Positions 1 to 8,524 of a stretch of 64,000 nucleotides of DNA are shown piece by piece. Within the stretch, counting starts at the first letter, position 1; the number at the start of each line of letters is the position of its first letter. A program made the position numbers and the translations under genes. The stretch comes from Geobacteraceae bacterium. Its GTDB lineage: Bacteria > Desulfobacterota > Desulfuromonadia > Geobacterales > Geobacteraceae. The stretch is taken from the NCBI GenBank assembly GCA_009773645.1, contig WSYB01000006.1, positions 1 to 64,000 on the forward strand. Direction: 5' to 3'. The notes below the pieces were generated by a model. It made no database searches, had not been told where the DNA came from, and saw only the letters and a program-made list of their open reading frames with translations.

Positions 1-121
1 TGGCACATAATAGCATATTTAATTAATTATTGCTAATAATATGTGGCAATTTTGGCATGATTTTACATGCTAATTGTCTTAAACTAGTGCCATTCGGGTC
101 TGATCTCTATTCGGCACAGGC

Positions 122-574
122 TTACACCAGGAAATCGACCACGAGTCCTTTCAGCAGCATGATCTTGTTCGTGATCGCAAGATGGTCTTTATGTTCGCTC
201 ATGATAAGGCGATACAGGTCATCGGCTTCCTTGTTTATCACCTGGATGATCTCGTGTTCGTGGGGGGTTATCCCGGAACTCCTCACCAATTCCACCCGGT
301 ATGCTTCGGTCGTAACCTTTTTTGTCAGGGCGCCGATCAGGTCGCGGAATATTTTGAAATTCGAGATCGTCTGCTCCCTGTCGAGATTGTCCCCCGCCCG
401 GTCGATCTCCTGTTTCAACTCTTCGAGTTCCAGGCGATAATCGGCAATCTCCTTTTCACTTTGACGGAGTTTAGCCGCAAAAGGAGCCGAAGCTCCGCTG
501 TTCGTCCGGGAAGAGGATGCTTTTTTCGACTTCTTGTCTATCTCCCGAGAGGGGAGCTTGTCGTTTATCCGCAT
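122..574 (-). CDS. DUF327/YaaR-like protein
   Basis: This 150-residue protein resembles the DUF327 (YaaR) family: a basic Ser/Lys-rich start, a charged helical segment at about residues 35-65, and a C-terminal helical region with FRDLIGALTKK and a closing LLKGLVVDFLV. The length is normal for the family. The function of the family is not established. There is no signal peptide or membrane segment, so it should be cytoplasmic. It lies downstream of the hyp operon on the same strand, with a 120-base gap that holds no gene, so it may be a separate unit. The family call is from pattern resemblance and is moderately sure. Confidence 0.75.
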   Translation of the reverse strand: MRINDKLPSREIDKKSKKASSSRTNSGASAPFAAKLRQSEKEIADYRLELEELKQEIDRAGDNLDREQTISNFKIFRDLIGALTKKVTTEAYRVELVRSSGITPHEHEIIQVINKEADDLYRLIMSEHKDHLAITNKIMLLKGLVVDFLV

Positions 575-694
575 TGCACACCTGCATTCTTAAATTAAAT
601 ATGTTGTAAATTATGTTCATCGCCGGCTTGGCTTTGTTATTCAATTGATTATGAGAGAGAGGGCAGAGCTGCCGCGTTTCCAAACAAGGCCGCG

Positions 695-1708
695 TCAACA
701 GATGCGCGGCAGCTGTTCTCCCGCCAGCATCTCCACTGCCCTTACCCCGCCCACCGCTGTCTCCATCTGCACCCTCCCTTCGCCACCCGCAGTCACCTCG
801 CCGATAATGGCAGACTCTTTCCCCAACGGATGATGGCGCATCCGTGCAAGTACTTGTTCGGCTTTCTCCGGCGCGACAATGGCCAAAACCTTACCCTCGT
901 TGGCCACGTAAAGAGGGTCGAGACCGAGAATGGCGCAGACCCCCTTGACTGCACTTTTCAGCGGCAACGCCGCTTCCCGCAAGGTAACGGCGACCTGTGA
1001 CTGACGGGCAATTTCCTTGATGGTGGTAGCGACCCCCCCCCTGGTCGGGTCGCGGAGCACATGGACCGCCTCCCCCCCCTCCGCAAGGACCTCCGCAACC
1101 AACCCGTTCAAGGCAGCACAGTCGCTCTCGATGCCGGTTTCCAGCTCAAGCCCCTCCCGCGCCGCCAACACCGCGATGCCGTGGTCGCCGATGGTGCCGT
1201 TGATGATGACCTTGTCCCCCACCCTGGCTTGGCAGCCGCTGATCTCCAGGGCATGCTCCAGTACGCCGACCCCGGAGGTGTTGATGAATATCCGATCTGC
1301 CTTTCCCCTCGGGACCACCTTGGTGTCGCCGGTTACGATGGCAACCCCCGCCTGGTCGGCAGCCTGCCGCATGGCGGCAAGGATCGCCCCCAGCTCCTTG
1401 CGGCTGAACCCCTCTTCCAGGATGAGTCCCACACTCATGAAGAGCGGTCGCGCCCCCATCATGGCCAGGTCATTGACCGTGCCGTTCACCGAGAGGCTTC
1501 CGATGTTGCCTCCGGGGAAAAAGACCGGATCGACCACGTAGGAATCGGTGGTAAATGCAAGGCGCCGACCGTCATGGTCAAGGACCGCCGCGTCGTTCTG
1601 CCCGGCGGGGAGAATGCCGGAGAGGGTGGGAATGATCAGGTCGTCCAGCAGCTGATGGGAGAGCTTCCCGCCGCTGCCATGGCCTAGCAGTATCAAATCC
1701 TTATTCAC
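695..1708 (-). CDS. hypE: Hydrogenase maturation protein HypE
   Basis: HypE dehydrates the thiocarboxamide that HypF builds on its C-terminal cysteine to a thiocyanate, the source of the cyanide ligands of the NiFe-hydrogenase iron. The protein has 337 residues, the usual length. It begins with the glycine-rich GHGSGGK segment of the AIR-synthase/PurM-like ATP-binding fold and ends exactly in PRIC, the motif that carries the modified cysteine. It is the last gene of the hypABFCDE operon and is separated from hypD by 273 bases filled with two palindromic repeats. Confidence 0.97.
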   Translation of the reverse strand: MNKDLILLGHGSGGKLSHQLLDDLIIPTLSGILPAGQNDAAVLDHDGRRLAFTTDSYVVDPVFFPGGNIGSLSVNGTVNDLAMMGARPLFMSVGLILEEGFSRKELGAILAAMRQAADQAGVAIVTGDTKVVPRGKADRIFINTSGVGVLEHALEISGCQARVGDKVIINGTIGDHGIAVLAAREGLELETGIESDCAALNGLVAEVLAEGGEAVHVLRDPTRGGVATTIKEIARQSQVAVTLREAALPLKSAVKGVCAILGLDPLYVANEGKVLAIVAPEKAEQVLARMRHHPLGKESAIIGEVTAGGEGRVQMETAVGGVRAVEMLAGEQLPRIC

Positions 1709-1728
1709 TGTTCCTCCATGAACGGCTC

Positions 1729-1843
1729 CGGCAAACGTCCATCTGCGGCGTTGCGCTTCGTCGCGTGGCGCTCAACGTAGCGCTGCTACGCCTCGCGCCC
1801 CGCTCCTCGCGCGCCTTGCAGCTGGAGCGTTTTCCGAAGCCGG
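1729..1843. repeat. Palindromic intergenic repeat, type A
   Basis: An imperfect palindrome of about 115 bases lies between hypE and hypD. Its ends are inverted (AAACGTCCATCTGC against GCAGCTGGAGCGTTTT), and its centre contains CGTAGCGCTGCTACG, a stem that is also the tip of the 120-bp element after nadA. No open frame of interest is present. The GC-rich hairpin has no T-run, so it is not an ordinary terminator. Confidence 0.65.
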
Positions 1844-1862
1844 CTAGTTTTTTTGTTCACCA

Positions 1863-1981
1863 GGGGAACGTCGATTTTTCGTCCCGGCAAGGCTGTCGAG
1901 GGAGTGCGCGGAGGCGTGGCAGCGCCACGCCGCACAAGGACTCCCGAAGACTTACGCAGCCGGGGCGTAAAAGCGGCGTTC
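1863..1981 (-). repeat. 120-bp 3'-end palindromic element, copy 1 (after hypD)
   Basis: Read in the sense of hypD, this element begins at the base after the hypD TAG stop. It has inverted ends (GGAACGCCGCTTTTACGCC against CGAAAAATCGACGTTCC) and an apical stem GGCGTGGC-GCT-GCCACGCC. It aligns along its whole length with the elements at 3370-3488, 24137-24258 and 37085-37204. It has no poly-T tail. Confidence 0.85.
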
Positions 1982-3073
1982 CTACCGTCCGTATTTGTAG
2001 GCTGCCGCGCAGGTCCCCTCGCTCGACACCATGCAGGCGCCGACTGGCGCTTCGGGAGTGCAGGCCTTGCCAAAGAGCGTGCAGTCAAAGGGAGTAACCT
2101 TACCCTTCAGTATTTCGCCGCACAGGCACCCCATGTGCTCCCGCGGTTCTTCCACCTCGACCGGGACGACACGTTCCGCATCAAAGGGAGCGTATGTACC
2201 GGCAATGGCGAGACCGCTCTCGGGGATGGGGCCGATACCGCGCCACTCGGCATCGCACGGGGTGAAGACCTCGGCCATGATCTCCAGCGCCTTTTTGTTG
2301 CCTTCCCACTTCACAACGCGGCTGTACTGTATTTCAACCGTGCTCCGCCCTTCCGCCAGCTGGCGGGCGAGCATTTCGACCCCCTGCATCACGTCGGCAG
2401 GCTCAAAGCCTGTCACCACACAGGGAATTCCGCACTTTTCAGCGAGAACCCGGTAAGGCGTGGCGCCGATAATGGCGCTCACATGGGCCGGACAGAGGTA
2501 ACCGTCGATCTCCAGTTCCGGATCGGAAGTCAGAACCTCCATCGGCTTCGGTATGGTCTTGTGGCTGGCCAGGACAAAATAGTTGTCGAGCCCCAGCCCC
2601 TTTGCGGCGAGGATGCTTCCGGCCACGGTCGGCGCGGTGGTCTCAAACCCGACTCCCATGAAGATCACCCGCCGGTCCCTGTTTCTTTCCGCCAGCTTTA
2701 CCGCATCGAGGGGCGAGTAGACGATCCTGACATCACCCCCCTTGGCTCTTTCCTCCATGAGAGAGGAGCTGGAGCCGGGAACCCGCAGCATATCGCCGAA
2801 ACTGGCAATGATGGTGCCGGGAAGCCTGCTGTAGGCAACCGCCTTGTCCACGTAACCGATGGGAGTCACGCAGACCGGACAGCCGGGACCGGAGATGAGC
2901 CGCACCCCGGGAGAAAGTATCCCCCGCAAACCATACTGGTAGATGGCCATAGTGTGGGTGCCGCAGACCTCCATGAAGGTCATCGGCCTGGTCCTGCCGG
3001 CAGTAAGCCCTTTGATCCTCTCTGCCAGGCCGAGCACCACCTCTTTGTCGCGAAATTCATCCAGATAGTTCAT
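1982..3073 (-). CDS. hypD: Hydrogenase maturation protein HypD
   Basis: HypD is the iron-sulfur scaffold that, with HypC, assembles Fe(CN)2CO for NiFe hydrogenases. The 363 residues include the conserved CGTH at residues 37-40 and GPGCPVC with C65 and C68. The C-terminal four-cysteine cluster region follows, with CLCG, CTLFGKAC and GTC. The start overlaps the stop of hypC by four bases, so the two are translationally coupled, which fits their known complex. The stop is followed at once by a 120-bp palindromic element. Confidence 0.97.
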   Translation of the reverse strand: MNYLDEFRDKEVVLGLAERIKGLTAGRTRPMTFMEVCGTHTMAIYQYGLRGILSPGVRLISGPGCPVCVTPIGYVDKAVAYSRLPGTIIASFGDMLRVPGSSSSLMEERAKGGDVRIVYSPLDAVKLAERNRDRRVIFMGVGFETTAPTVAGSILAAKGLGLDNYFVLASHKTIPKPMEVLTSDPELEIDGYLCPAHVSAIIGATPYRVLAEKCGIPCVVTGFEPADVMQGVEMLARQLAEGRSTVEIQYSRVVKWEGNKKALEIMAEVFTPCDAEWRGIGPIPESGLAIAGTYAPFDAERVVPVEVEEPREHMGCLCGEILKGKVTPFDCTLFGKACTPEAPVGACMVSSEGTCAAAYKYGR

Positions 3074-3300
3074 GCCAGGTCCTCCGGCTTGAACGCCTCG
3101 CGCATTAACGCCAGGGTCTCTTTGGCATCCTCTTCATCCAGCCTGGAAATGGCAAATCCTGCGTGGACGATGATAAAATCCCCCACCCGGACCTCTTCTC
3201 CCATGAGCATAAGGCTCGCCTCGCGTCTTACCCCGTCGATCTCGGCCACCGCATCGCTGCCGTCGATACTGATCACCCGCATGGGGACCCCAACACACAT
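3070..3300 (-). CDS. hypC: Hydrogenase assembly chaperone HypC
   Basis: HypC is a small chaperone that carries the iron-cyanide group and binds the hydrogenase large-subunit precursor. The 76-residue product starts MCVGVP, with the essential Cys2 just after the initiator Met, followed by the usual OB-like beta barrel. A GAGAGGGG sequence stands upstream of the ATG. The gene overlaps hypD by four bases. The 156-base gap to hypF contains a 14-base perfect palindrome and a copy of the 120-bp repeat. Confidence 0.95.
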   Translation of the reverse strand: MCVGVPMRVISIDGSDAVAEIDGVRREASLMLMGEEVRVGDFIIVHAGFAISRLDEEDAKETLALMREAFKPEDLA

Positions 3301-3320
3301 AAAATAGCCCCTCTCGATTA

Positions 3321-3334
3321 ATTTGTTAACAAAT
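3321..3334. promoter_or_regulatory. 14-bp perfect palindrome upstream of hypC
   Basis: ATTTGTTAACAAAT is a perfect palindrome just upstream of the hypC ribosome-binding site. It is AT-rich in a GC-rich neighbourhood and could be an operator for a dimeric regulator. No regulator is identified. Confidence 0.35.
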
Positions 3335-3369
3335 CCGCGAAAACTGAATCAACTCATCGCCTTGTTTTA

Positions 3370-3488
3370 GCAACGTGTATTTTTCGCAAGGTCAAGGCGA
3401 TCGAGGGATGACGCGGAGGCGTACAGATATGTACGCCGCACAAGGAATCCCGAAGATCAACGCTGAGATTGCGGAAAAGACGCGTTGC
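3370..3488 (-). repeat. 120-bp 3'-end palindromic element, copy 2 (end of hypF)
   Basis: This copy has the same layout as the elements after hypD, groEL and nadA, with apical stem GGCGTACA-TATC-TGTACGCC. Here its first 30 or so bases are translated: they encode the last residues of HypF (NASFPQSQR) and its TGA stop. It therefore appears to have inserted at or just before the original stop codon. Confidence 0.85.
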
Positions 3489-5766
3489 TGTGTCCCGCTA
3501 TTACCGCCTGCCCCAGCGCCAGACCGCCGTCGTTGGGAGGAACCAGCCGGTGGGTATAAACCTGGAAATTCCTTTCCTGGAGAAGGGCATAAATACGCTC
3601 GGAAAGCAGCTTGTTCTGGAATACGCCGCCTGAGAGAACCACCCGTTCCACGCCGCTTTCCCTGCGGATCTTTCCACATATATCAGCCGTTACGGCAGCC
3701 AGGGTGTCATGAAACCGCAGGGCAGCGTCCGCCCCGGCATCTCCTGCCAGCAGGTCCTGAACCAGCGCCGCAATCATAAGTCTGAAATCGGCGACCAGCA
3801 TGTTATCCCGCTTTACGATCGCATAGGGATAGTTCCAGGTCAACCGGCCTTTTTCAGCCAGGGCCTCAAGCTCGATGGCCGCCTGTCCCTCGTATGAGAT
3901 ACTGTTGCGCAGGCCCATGATGGCTGCCACGGCATCGAACAGCCGTCCGCAACTGGAAGTGAGGGGAGAATTTATGCGACGCTCCAGCATTCTGCAATAC
4001 AGCTTTCTCTCGTGCTCGTCGATAGAGGCCAGGAAAGGAAGAGGGTGCGTGAAAGCCTCCTCCCCATACGTCTCGTAACAGTACGAAAGCGCCATGCGGA
4101 ACGGCTCGCGTACCGCAGCGTCTCCCCCCGGCATGGGGACATAGTGGAAATGCCCCATTCTTTGAAAGCCGCGGTAATCGCCGAGCAGAAACTCCCCTCC
4201 CCAGGTCTCCCCGTCCAGGCCGTAGCCGGTCCCATCAAAGACCACCCCAATGGCATCCCCCTCCAGACCGTTTTCCGCCATGCAGGAAGCCATGTGGGCA
4301 TGATGGTGCTGGACCGCCACCTTCGGCAGGTCGGGAATATCCGCCGCATACCCCGTGGAGAGATAGTCGGGATGGAGGTCGTGGGCCACGACTTCCGGCT
4401 TTATCTCCAGGACCCGCGAAAGGTGAGTTACGGTCTCCTCAAGGGAGCGGAGGGTGGCGGCGTTCTGTAAATCGCCGATATGCTGGCTCATAAAGCCCTT
4501 ATCCCCTCTGGTCAGGCAGATTGTGCTCTTCAGTTCCGCCCCGACGGCCAAAACATTCTGCTGCCGGAAAGGGAGGAGAATTCCGCGCGGAACGTATCCT
4601 CTGGAACGGCGGAGGAAGAGGGGGTTCCCCAGAAAAACCCGGATCACCGAATCGTCAGTGCGGGTCTGTATCTCCCGGTCGTGGGACAGGTAAAAGTCCG
4701 CTATCTCAGCCAGCCTCTCCAGCGCCTCGTCGTCTCGATAGGAGATCGGCTCGTCCGAAAGGTTGCCGCTCGTCATGACGAGGGCGATGAAGTTGTCCTT
4801 CAGAAGCAGGTGGTGAAGGGGCGTGGAGGGGAGCATCGCCCCGAAATAGCCGTTGACGGGGGCTACCGAGGTAGCAATTACTTCCCGCCAGTCCCCGGTC
4901 CCCGGTCCCCGGTCCCTTTTCTTCAAGAGCACGATGGGTCGCTCGGTGCCGGCCAATAAACGCCCTTCCGTCTGGCTGCACAGGGCGTACCGGCTGATCT
5001 CCCCCAATGTGGGCGACATCAGGGCAAAAGGTTTCTCGTCCCGTTTTTTGCGCCGCCTGAGTGTACTTACCGCAGCTTCGTTACAGGCGTCAACCGCCAG
5101 ATGATAGCCGCCGGTCCCTTTGACGGCGAGAATGTTTCCTTTCTTCAACAGGGAAATGGCCATGTCCAGGGGATCCCCGGCAACCGCACCTCCCTTCGCA
5201 TCGACCAGCCTCAAGCGCGGCCCGCATGCAGGGCAGGCGTTGGGCTGGGCATGAAAGCGGCGGTTCGCCGGATTCTCATACTCGGACAGACAGTCCGGGC
5301 ACATGGTAAACACGGCCATGGTGGTCAGCGGCCGGTCGTAAGGGATACCGGTGATTATGGAGTACCTGGGGCCGCAGTTGGTGCAGTTGATGAAGGGATA
5401 GCGATAGCGGCGGTCGGCAGGATCGAACAGTTCCCGCAGGCAGTCAGGGCAGACGTCGCTATCCGGAGAAATCTGCGCGCCGGCCTCTCCACCGCCGCTG
5501 GCAAGGATCACAAAACCCTCCCCCCCATAGGGAGGGATATCCTCCCTCTTAATGTCGTTTATGACTGCAAGTGGCGGCGCCTCCCGCTCTATCCCCAGGA
5601 GAAAGAGGTTGAGAGCGTTCTCATCCCCCTCTGCCTCCAGCAGCACGCCGGCAGGGGTATTGCGAACCCACCCTGTCAAAGAGTGCATATCCGCAAGCCG
5701 GTAGACAAAGGGGCGGAAGCCGACCCCCTGGACGATCCCTTCGATTTCAAGTCGGATACGTTTCAT
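3457..5766 (-). CDS. hypF: Carbamoyltransferase HypF
   Basis: HypF makes carbamoyl-adenylate and transfers the carbamoyl group to HypE. Domains in order are an N-terminal acylphosphatase domain (GIVQGVGFRPFVYRLA), two zinc fingers (CPDC..CTNCGP and CPDC..CPACGP), a YrdC-like domain, and a Kae1-like C-terminal domain with HHHAH and GGVFQN. I start at the ATG at 5766, which gives 769 residues and begins directly at the acylphosphatase domain. A GTG at 5805 would add 13 residues that overlap hypB. Two oddities are a GGTCCCC heptamer tract inside the frame near 4890-4916, and a repeat-derived C-terminus. Confidence 0.95.
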   Translation of the reverse strand: MKRIRLEIEGIVQGVGFRPFVYRLADMHSLTGWVRNTPAGVLLEAEGDENALNLFLLGIEREAPPLAVINDIKREDIPPYGGEGFVILASGGGEAGAQISPDSDVCPDCLRELFDPADRRYRYPFINCTNCGPRYSIITGIPYDRPLTTMAVFTMCPDCLSEYENPANRRFHAQPNACPACGPRLRLVDAKGGAVAGDPLDMAISLLKKGNILAVKGTGGYHLAVDACNEAAVSTLRRRKKRDEKPFALMSPTLGEISRYALCSQTEGRLLAGTERPIVLLKKRDRGPGTGDWREVIATSVAPVNGYFGAMLPSTPLHHLLLKDNFIALVMTSGNLSDEPISYRDDEALERLAEIADFYLSHDREIQTRTDDSVIRVFLGNPLFLRRSRGYVPRGILLPFRQQNVLAVGAELKSTICLTRGDKGFMSQHIGDLQNAATLRSLEETVTHLSRVLEIKPEVVAHDLHPDYLSTGYAADIPDLPKVAVQHHHAHMASCMAENGLEGDAIGVVFDGTGYGLDGETWGGEFLLGDYRGFQRMGHFHYVPMPGGDAAVREPFRMALSYCYETYGEEAFTHPLPFLASIDEHERKLYCRMLERRINSPLTSSCGRLFDAVAAIMGLRNSISYEGQAAIELEALAEKGRLTWNYPYAIVKRDNMLVADFRLMIAALVQDLLAGDAGADAALRFHDTLAAVTADICGKIRRESGVERVVLSGGVFQNKLLSERIYALLQERNFQVYTHRLVPPNDGGLALGQAVIAGHSNASFPQSQR
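4890..4916. repeat. Heptamer repeat tract inside hypF
   Basis: Nearly four copies of GGTCCCC run in tandem within the hypF reading frame and encode RDRGPGTGD. The same class of heptamer tract appears in gaps of this window and in the last codons of hemH. Confidence 0.7.
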
Positions 5767-5788
5767 GGGAGACACATTCTCCGGCGCT

Positions 5789-6538
5789 TCATGGTATGGT
5801 TTCACCCTTCACGGTTTTGATCCTCTCCCCCAGCCATGCATACCAGTCATCCATCCCCGTGCCGGTGGCGGCAGACACCTCGAAGATCGTGATGCCGGGA
5901 TTGACCCGGCGGGCCATCTCCTTGCACCGTTCCATATCGAACGCCACGTACGGTGCAAGGTCTACCTTGTTGAGAAGCATCACATCAGCCGCCCGGAACA
6001 TCTGCGGGTATTTGAGCGGCTTGTCCTCTCCTTCGGTAACTGAAAGCACCACCACCTTGTGGTGCTCACCCAGATCAAAAGAGGCGGGGCAGACCAGATT
6101 GCCGACGTTTTCGACAAAGAGGCACTCAAGGCTGTTCAGATCGAATTCATCAGCGGCGTGGCATACCATGTGCGCGTCGAGATGGCAGACGGCGCCGGTA
6201 TTGACCTGCACGACCGGCACGCCCGTGGCGGCAATCCGTACGGCATCGTTGTCGGTCTGCTGGTCTCCTTCAATGACGGCACAACGGTATTTCTTCGAAA
6301 GGTCCGTAAGGGTCCGTTCCAGGAGGGTGGTCTTCCCGGACCCCGGAGAGCTGACAAGGTTCAGCACGAAGAGCCCCTTTGCTGCGAACAGCTCCCGGTT
6401 CCCCTTTGCCAGCCGGTTGTTCTTGGCAAGAATGTCCATCTCCACGGCGATCTTTTTCGTCCCCTCCCCCTCTTCCCCATGGTGATGCCCGTGGTCGTGG
6501 TCATGCTCGTCGGTGCCGCAGCCGCATGTTGTGCACAT
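5789..6538 (-). CDS. hypB: Hydrogenase nickel-insertion GTPase HypB
   Basis: HypB is a GTPase that delivers nickel to the hydrogenase large subunit with HypA. The 249 residues open with the high-affinity nickel site CTTCGCG and a histidine-rich stretch (HDHDHGHHH). The P-loop SSPGSGKTT and the DLAPY/NKVD GTPase motifs follow. The gap to hypA is three bases and the gap to the preferred hypF start is 22 bases, as expected for one operon. Confidence 0.97.
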   Translation of the reverse strand: MCTTCGCGTDEHDHDHGHHHGEEGEGTKKIAVEMDILAKNNRLAKGNRELFAAKGLFVLNLVSSPGSGKTTLLERTLTDLSKKYRCAVIEGDQQTDNDAVRIAATGVPVVQVNTGAVCHLDAHMVCHAADEFDLNSLECLFVENVGNLVCPASFDLGEHHKVVVLSVTEGEDKPLKYPQMFRAADVMLLNKVDLAPYVAFDMERCKEMARRVNPGITIFEVSAATGTGMDDWYAWLGERIKTVKGETIP

Positions 6539-6541
6539 CTT

Positions 6542-6874
6542 CTATTCCACCTCCAGTTCTCTTACCCTCAGTTCTTCGCCGGATACAACGCTGATGCCGT
6601 AATCACCGCAGGCGGGGCATGGGTCGTAACAGGCATGAACCGCAAAATCCGCACCACAGCCGGAGCAGCGTCCCATTGCCGGAATTCGCTCGATAATCAG
6701 GCGCGCGCCGTCCAGAAGCGTATCCCTGACGCACGCCTCAAAACAGAACTCCACAGCTTCCGGCACAACGCCGGAAAGATCCCCGACCTCCAGTGTGACC
6801 GAGACGACCCGCCGGCCGGCCGCGCTTTTTTCGCAAATCTCCACCACACTCTGGGTTATGGCCATCTCGTGCAA
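6542..6874 (-). CDS. hypA: Hydrogenase nickel chaperone HypA (TTG start)
   Basis: HypA binds nickel through the N-terminal Met-His-Glu and a zinc site of two CxxC pairs; here CSGC and CPAC are visible. The best start is a TTG at 6874: it gives MHEMAI, the family's invariant beginning with the nickel-binding His2, and 110 residues. It is preceded by AGGTGA six bases upstream. A longer frame that begins upstream lacks family resemblance, and the ATG of MAITQ would remove His2. It is the first gene of the hyp operon. Confidence 0.92.
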   Translation of the reverse strand: MHEMAITQSVVEICEKSAAGRRVVSVTLEVGDLSGVVPEAVEFCFEACVRDTLLDGARLIIERIPAMGRCSGCGADFAVHACYDPCPACGDYGISVVSGEELRVRELEVE

Positions 6875-7000
6875 TCGATCACCTGTTGAAAGGGAAATCT
6901 TTTCGGTCTCCGGTTTCGGACATAGTAGCAAATATTACTCCATAATTGAAGCTGTATACCATAAACAGCGGAATAATTAATCTGCTGGCGGACATACTCC

Positions 7001-7029
7001 TTGTCTACCTTACCGCGCTGTTGTATAAT
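7001..7029 (+). promoter_or_regulatory. Sigma70-type promoter for the histidine kinase gene
   Basis: TTGTCT and TATAAT are separated by 17 bases, and the predicted start lies about 33 bases before the GTG of the kinase gene. It is the only good match in the gap shared with the divergent hyp operon. Confidence 0.6.
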
Positions 7030-7068
7030 TCCGCGGATTGCGTAAATTTTGCCGGAAAAGGTTGATCC

Positions 7069-8487
7069 GTGAAGCTTAATGCAAAACTGGTGATAATCAT
7101 GCTTTCCCTCCTTGTTATCGCCATGTTGACGCTTTTTGTCATGAACCAGTACAGCCAGAACGACCTGGTTCACGAGATACAGGAAAGCTCCACCGAAGTC
7201 TCCAAAGCCATCCAGTTGAGCGTCGAAGACCTCACCTCCGAGACCGTCGAGTCCTCGCGGCTCAAGGAATACCTGAAAGAGGCAAGAACCAAGGGGATCA
7301 ATGAAATTAACATCATCAGCAATGAAGGGGAAATCATCAATTCGTCAGACCCCGCCAAGGTCGGGAAACGGCGCGATATCAAAAAACTGGGAAAGGGGCT
7401 GAAGGCGGCGCGCAAATCCAAGGATCCCTCCGGCTCCTCCATGCGCCCCTATGACCTGTTGGTCCCCGTCATCGTCGGTGACGAGCAGCTCGGTTACGTG
7501 CAGGTCAATCTGCTCCTCGACAACATAAGTGAAATTCAGCACCAGAATTTCCTGCGCAGACTGGTTGCCACGAGCATGGTTTTCATGCTCGGCATTTTTC
7601 TCACCATCTTCCTCGCCAGGAGGTACACCCATCCGATCCACAGGCTGGCGGAAGAGGTTAAAAAGGTCTCAGCCGGTGATCTTTCCGTAACGTTTCCGGT
7701 AAAGAGCACGGATGAGATCGGCGAACTGGCCGAGAGCTTTAATGAAATGGTGGAGCAGCTTCGGGAACGGGAACACCTGGAAAAACGACTCTACGAAGCG
7801 GAACACCTGTCCAAGGTGGGGCAGCTGGCATCGGGGATTGCCCATGAGATCAGAAACCCCCTAAACTATATAAGCCTGGCCATAGATCACCTGAAAAGCG
7901 AGCTGCTTCCCGGATGCGGCGAACGGCGCACTGAGCTGGAGGCGCTCACCGACAAGATCAAAGAGGAGGTGCGCCGGGCCAACTATATGGTCCTTAACTT
8001 CATGAACTACGGGAGACCCCTGAAGCTCCGTATCAATGAAATCTCTTATCCCGACCTGATTGCAAAGGCCCTGCCGCTGTTGCAGGACAAGCTTGTCGAA
8101 CAGCGCATCACGGTTGTGACGGAACTGGCGCCTGACCTCCCGCCGATGCAGGCGGATCAGGAACTGATGCGCAACTGCCTGTTCAACTTCATCACCAATG
8201 CGGCCCAGGCCATGCCCGACGGGGGAACAATAATCGTAGGGGCACGCTTCGACCCCGATGCGGGCGCATTTCGCCTGACCTTCGCCGACCGTGGAAAGGG
8301 AATAAATCCGGAGGATATGGCCAAAATCTTCCAGCCCTACTTCACCACCAAAGAGGCCGGAATCGGCCTGGGACTGGCCATAACGGAACGGATCATAAGA
8401 GAGCACGGCGGGGAAATCATAGTGGAGAGCCGGGCAGGCGAGGGAACCACCTTTACCGTTGTCCTGCCCATGCAGGACAACAGGTAG
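7069..8487 (+). CDS. Membrane sensor histidine kinase
   Basis: This 472-residue kinase begins with GTG. It has a first membrane segment at about residues 7-25, a periplasmic sensor region of about 135 residues, a second membrane segment at about 163-184, and a HAMP domain. The HisKA box SGIAHEIRNPLN follows, with phospho-acceptor His259, then a HATPase domain with NAAQAMPDGG and GLGLAITERI. It is followed after 37 bases by a sigma54-type response regulator, its likely partner. The signal sensed is not evident. It resembles the AtoS/ZraS/NtrB class. Confidence 0.92.
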   Translation: MKLNAKLVIIMLSLLVIAMLTLFVMNQYSQNDLVHEIQESSTEVSKAIQLSVEDLTSETVESSRLKEYLKEARTKGINEINIISNEGEIINSSDPAKVGKRRDIKKLGKGLKAARKSKDPSGSSMRPYDLLVPVIVGDEQLGYVQVNLLLDNISEIQHQNFLRRLVATSMVFMLGIFLTIFLARRYTHPIHRLAEEVKKVSAGDLSVTFPVKSTDEIGELAESFNEMVEQLREREHLEKRLYEAEHLSKVGQLASGIAHEIRNPLNYISLAIDHLKSELLPGCGERRTELEALTDKIKEEVRRANYMVLNFMNYGRPLKLRINEISYPDLIAKALPLLQDKLVEQRITVVTELAPDLPPMQADQELMRNCLFNFITNAAQAMPDGGTIIVGARFDPDAGAFRLTFADRGKGINPEDMAKIFQPYFTTKEAGIGLGLAITERIIREHGGEIIVESRAGEGTTFTVVLPMQDNR

Positions 8488-8524
8488 AGGCAAAGATTGA
8501 CGCAGGAAAAAGAGAAGGAGACAT

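Noticed and set aside
1-60. Possible sigma54 promoter (TGGCAC at the window start)
   Set aside because: The -12 GC is one base off the required spacing and no gene follows on the plus strand.
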